Shown here in pieces: positions 4,441 to 6,515 of a stretch of 6,515 nucleotides of DNA. The notes below the pieces were generated by a model. The model saw only the letters and a list, made by a program, of their open reading frames with translations, ran no database searches and was not told the DNA's origin. A program made the position numbers and the translations under genes. Origin of the DNA: Rhodospirillaceae bacterium (GTDB taxonomy: Bacteria; Pseudomonadota; Alphaproteobacteria; Micavibrionales; UBA2020); the NCBI GenBank assembly GCA_003524565.1, contig DQGU01000137.1, forward strand, positions 1 through 6,515, written 5' to 3'. How positions within the stretch are numbered: the stretch's first letter is position 1; the number at the start of each line of letters is the position of its first letter.

Positions 4441-5808
4441 GTGACCGATATGAACAACATGCTGAATCTGACGACGACGAAACCGCAAGCTGCGGCGTCG
4501 CAACCGTCGCAAGGGCAAAAATCAACGACATTGTCAGACTTTGTCGGCATGCTCCTCGCGCCCGAGGGACAGGCGCAGGACGCGAACGCCCTGCAAAACA
4601 TGCCGCAGAACCTCAAGGCTCTGGCGGAAAAAATTGCCGCGACGCTCAACGGCGGCACGGCTGCAGAAGCAAATGCGGACATTGAGGCCGCCGCAGAAAA
4701 CGGCGACATCCCCGCCGGCTTGACCAGCGACCTTTCCGCCATGCTGGTGAATATTTTGCAAAACGCGGAGGGCACGCTGCCCGCCGAAGATATTTCTGCC
4801 GATGCCGCCGCCGTTGATGCCGCGCTGATGCCGCAAGGTATTGATATGCAGGCTTTGGCCGGCATGCTGAACGGTATGGAACCGGGCGCTGCGGCAAACA
4901 CCGCCGCATCCACAGACAGCAGCGAAGCCGCCGACGCAGAAACAATGCTGATGCAAATGATGTCCGCACGCAAAGGCACGGCAGCAGCAGACCCGCTGCA
5001 AAACAAAGAGGCGCCACTGCAAAAAGCCGCCGCCGAAGATATGCCTGCCCCGGCGCCCGATGCAAAACAATCCAGCGCCAAACCGCTGCCGCAAGAACAA
5101 GCCCCGCAGCAACCTGCCGCCGCAGCCGGCGCACAGGCGCAGCAAGGCGCAGCCAAAACCGACACCGCCCTGCAAGCCTTGCTTGCGGCCATGACACCCG
5201 AAAGCAGCACCTTGAGCGCAGGCGGCCTTGGCAGCGGCACGGGCGGCGGTCTGGGGCAAGGCGGCTTTGGCCAGCAAGGTTTCGGCGCCTCCGGCGATAT
5301 TGCCTTTGGCGGCATGACGACCAGCGGCCAGACCAGCTTTACACAGTATATGAATACAGGCGCAACAGCGCAGGCACTGCCCAGCCAGACCAGCGAAATG
5401 ATTGCCGTACAAATCCAGCGCAACGCCGCCGCCAAGGTGGATACGTTCACGCTGCAGCTTGACCCCGCCGACCTCGGCCGCATGGATATTGAACTCAAAT
5501 TCAACCACGACGGCAGCCTGAAGGCGCATCTGACGGTGGAGCGTCCGGAAACGCTGGCGCTTTTGCAAAAAGACGCCAGCCATCTGGAGCGCGTGCTGCA
5601 GCAATCCGGCCTCAATACCGATGGCCAGTCGCTGAGTTTTGACCTGCGCCAGCAAAGCGGCGGACAAGAAAAACGGGACCTGCAAACCGGCAGCGGCAGC
5701 TTTGGCCGCGGTAGCATCACCGGCGCCGCCGAAACAAACGACAATGCAACCGATAGCAACATCGCCCGCGGCTATATCGGCCCGCGCGGCGTCGATATCA
5801 GAGTTTAA
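4441..5808 (+). CDS. fliK: Flagellar hook-length control protein FliK
   Basis: FliK is a secreted ruler that stops hook growth and switches the export gate (FlhB) to filament-type substrates. From the GTG start the product has 455 residues. Residues 1-250 are Ala/Gln/Met-rich and weakly conserved, as expected of the ruler part. A glycine-rich linker follows (about 261-291, GGLGSGTGGG then repeated GGFG/QQGFG). The C-terminal hook-length domain runs from about 317 to 405, with the signature TLQLDPADLGRMDIELKF (337-354), HLTVERPETLALLQ (363-376) and LERVLQQSGL (382-391). The tail 406-455 is Gly/Ser/Asn-rich. N-terminal alignment cannot settle the start; GTG 4441 is chosen on the Shine-Dalgarno and promoter positions, with ATG 4423 and ATG 4450 as alternatives. 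No cysteine is present. It is first in a sigma-54 unit and only 22 bp before flgD. Confidence 0.93.
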   Translation: MTDMNNMLNLTTTKPQAAASQPSQGQKSTTLSDFVGMLLAPEGQAQDANALQNMPQNLKALAEKIAATLNGGTAAEANADIEAAAENGDIPAGLTSDLSAMLVNILQNAEGTLPAEDISADAAAVDAALMPQGIDMQALAGMLNGMEPGAAANTAASTDSSEAADAETMLMQMMSARKGTAAADPLQNKEAPLQKAAAEDMPAPAPDAKQSSAKPLPQEQAPQQPAAAAGAQAQQGAAKTDTALQALLAAMTPESSTLSAGGLGSGTGGGLGQGGFGQQGFGASGDIAFGGMTTSGQTSFTQYMNTGATAQALPSQTSEMIAVQIQRNAAAKVDTFTLQLDPADLGRMDIELKFNHDGSLKAHLTVERPETLALLQKDASHLERVLQQSGLNTDGQSLSFDLRQQSGGQEKRDLQTGSGSFGRGSITGAAETNDNATDSNIARGYIGPRGVDIRV

Positions 5809-5830
5809 GATTTAAGAAGGAGCCTTCGTC

Positions 5831-6502
5831 ATGGAAGTCAGCAACTCTACCAGCACAAGCACCACAAGCAGCACCAGCACATCGTCGTCCCAGCTGAACG
5901 CGGATTTCGACGACTTCCTTTTGCTGCTGACAACGCAGCTGCAAAATCAGGACCCGCTCTCCCCCATGGACACCAACGAGTTCACAAACCAGCTCGTCCA
6001 GTTCTCGCAGGTCGAACAGCAGATTAAAACCAACAGCAGCCTCGACAACCTGCTCGCCATGCAAACGCTGAACATGACGGCGCTGGGCGTCAGCTTCATC
6101 GGTAAATATGTCGAGGTTGACGGTGACACCTTCACCGCCGACGGCACCAACAGCACAACGCTGTCCTACGTTCTGCCCGATACGGCAGCAAGCGGCACGC
6201 TGACGATTAAAAATGCCGATGGCGACGTGGTTTATTCAACTGACATCGAAAAAACCGCCGGCCGTCACGACTTCACATGGGACGGGCTCGACAGCGACGG
6301 CAACCTTGCCCCCGCAGGCGAATATACCGTCACTGTCACCGCGCTCGACGCGGAAAGCCAATCGCTGAGCGTTTCGACATCCGTACCCGGTTACGTTACC
6401 GGACTTGAGTCAGACGACAGCGGCGAGTTGATGCTTGTCATCGACGGCAAAAAAGTTTCGCTGACGGGCGTGCGCAAAATCGCACTGTCATCGAACGGAT
6501 AA
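5831..6502 (+). CDS. flgD: Flagellar hook assembly scaffold (hook cap) protein FlgD
   Basis: FlgD caps the growing hook and guides addition of FlgE subunits; it is exported by the flagellar type III apparatus. The 223-residue product opens with a Ser/Thr-rich stretch (residues 4-20), then carries the conserved FlgD N-terminal motif FDDFLLLLTTQLQNQDPLSP (26-45) followed by EFTNQLVQFSQVEQ (50-63). The C-terminal half is beta-rich, with the FlgD Ig-like insertion including G-R-H-D-F-T-W-D-G-L-D-S-D-G (144-157) and PAGEYTVTVTA (161-171). Length is typical. AGAAGGAG lies 8 nt before the ATG. The short gap to fliK indicates co-transcription; FlgD acting beside the hook-length ruler makes functional sense. 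flgE is the usual downstream neighbour but lies beyond the window. Confidence 0.97.
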   Translation: MEVSNSTSTSTTSSTSTSSSQLNADFDDFLLLLTTQLQNQDPLSPMDTNEFTNQLVQFSQVEQQIKTNSSLDNLLAMQTLNMTALGVSFIGKYVEVDGDTFTADGTNSTTLSYVLPDTAASGTLTIKNADGDVVYSTDIEKTAGRHDFTWDGLDSDGNLAPAGEYTVTVTALDAESQSLSVSTSVPGYVTGLESDDSGELMLVIDGKKVSLTGVRKIALSSNG

Positions 6503-6515
6503 CGCCGCATCTGGC

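Noticed and set aside
4371..5762. 463-codon open frame antisense to fliK
   Set aside because: It is Ala/Ser/Cys-rich low-complexity sequence, a mirror of the Ala-rich fliK codons. The fliK frame has family motifs, a promoter and a Shine-Dalgarno, and the antisense frame has none.
5840..5890. Ser/Thr codon repeats (agc/acc/aca) at the start of flgD as a phase-variable tract
   Set aside because: Codons are mixed rather than a uniform tandem repeat, and Ser/Thr-rich N-termini are common in exported flagellar proteins.
1..6515. CRISPR arrays, tRNA/rRNA genes, insertion sequences, attachment sites
   Set aside because: No regularly spaced direct repeats, RNA gene hallmarks, transposase-like frames or terminal inverted repeats were seen on either strand.

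Overview
The window is a flagellar gene cluster from an alphaproteobacterium, with two housekeeping-type genes at its left edge. The lineage evidence is a fliX-type regulator gene divergent from flgI, a flgJ that consists only of the rod-binding domain (the CheL form), a DksA with one cysteine at the zinc-site positions, and sigma-54 promoters in front of late flagellar genes. This resembles the fliX/flgI arrangement known from Caulobacter. The sequence is moderately GC-rich. Genus and species cannot be read from it.

Layout. Minus strand: a partial integral membrane protein of the CobD/CbiB fold (843 to beyond position 1), lacking most of the family's conserved polar residues; a strong bidirectional-looking terminator (872-906); dksA (949-1392), with a recognisable -10/-35 promoter and a GC-rich discriminator; and fliX (1554-1985). 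Plus strand: flgI (P-ring), flgJ (rod-binding) and a flgN-like chaperone gene, tightly coupled by 1-nt and 4-nt overlaps and closed by an intrinsic terminator (4325-4358). A second unit follows with fliK (hook-length control) and flgD (hook cap/scaffold), and continues off the right edge.

Regulation. Both plus-strand units begin with a near-consensus sigma-54 promoter with the invariant GG-N10-GC spacing (2133-2150 and 4389-4407). In the fliX/flgI intergenic region a perfect inverted repeat, CGGCAA-N3-TTGCCG (2023-2037), lies about 100 bp upstream of the flgI -24 element and directly behind the likely fliX promoter. That position suits an enhancer for a sigma-54 activator of the FlbD type, with possible feedback on fliX. 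The fliX promoter is placed so that its mRNA may be leaderless.

The flagellar genes fit one late assembly stage: FlgI forms the P-ring, FlgJ helps rod assembly, FlgN chaperones hook-associated proteins, FlgD caps the growing hook, FliK measures it, and FliX links assembly progress to sigma-54-dependent transcription. I see no new defence, mobile or RNA-guided system. The most unusual items are the motif-stripped CobD/CbiB relative and the regulatory architecture of the fliX/flgI and fliK upstream regions.
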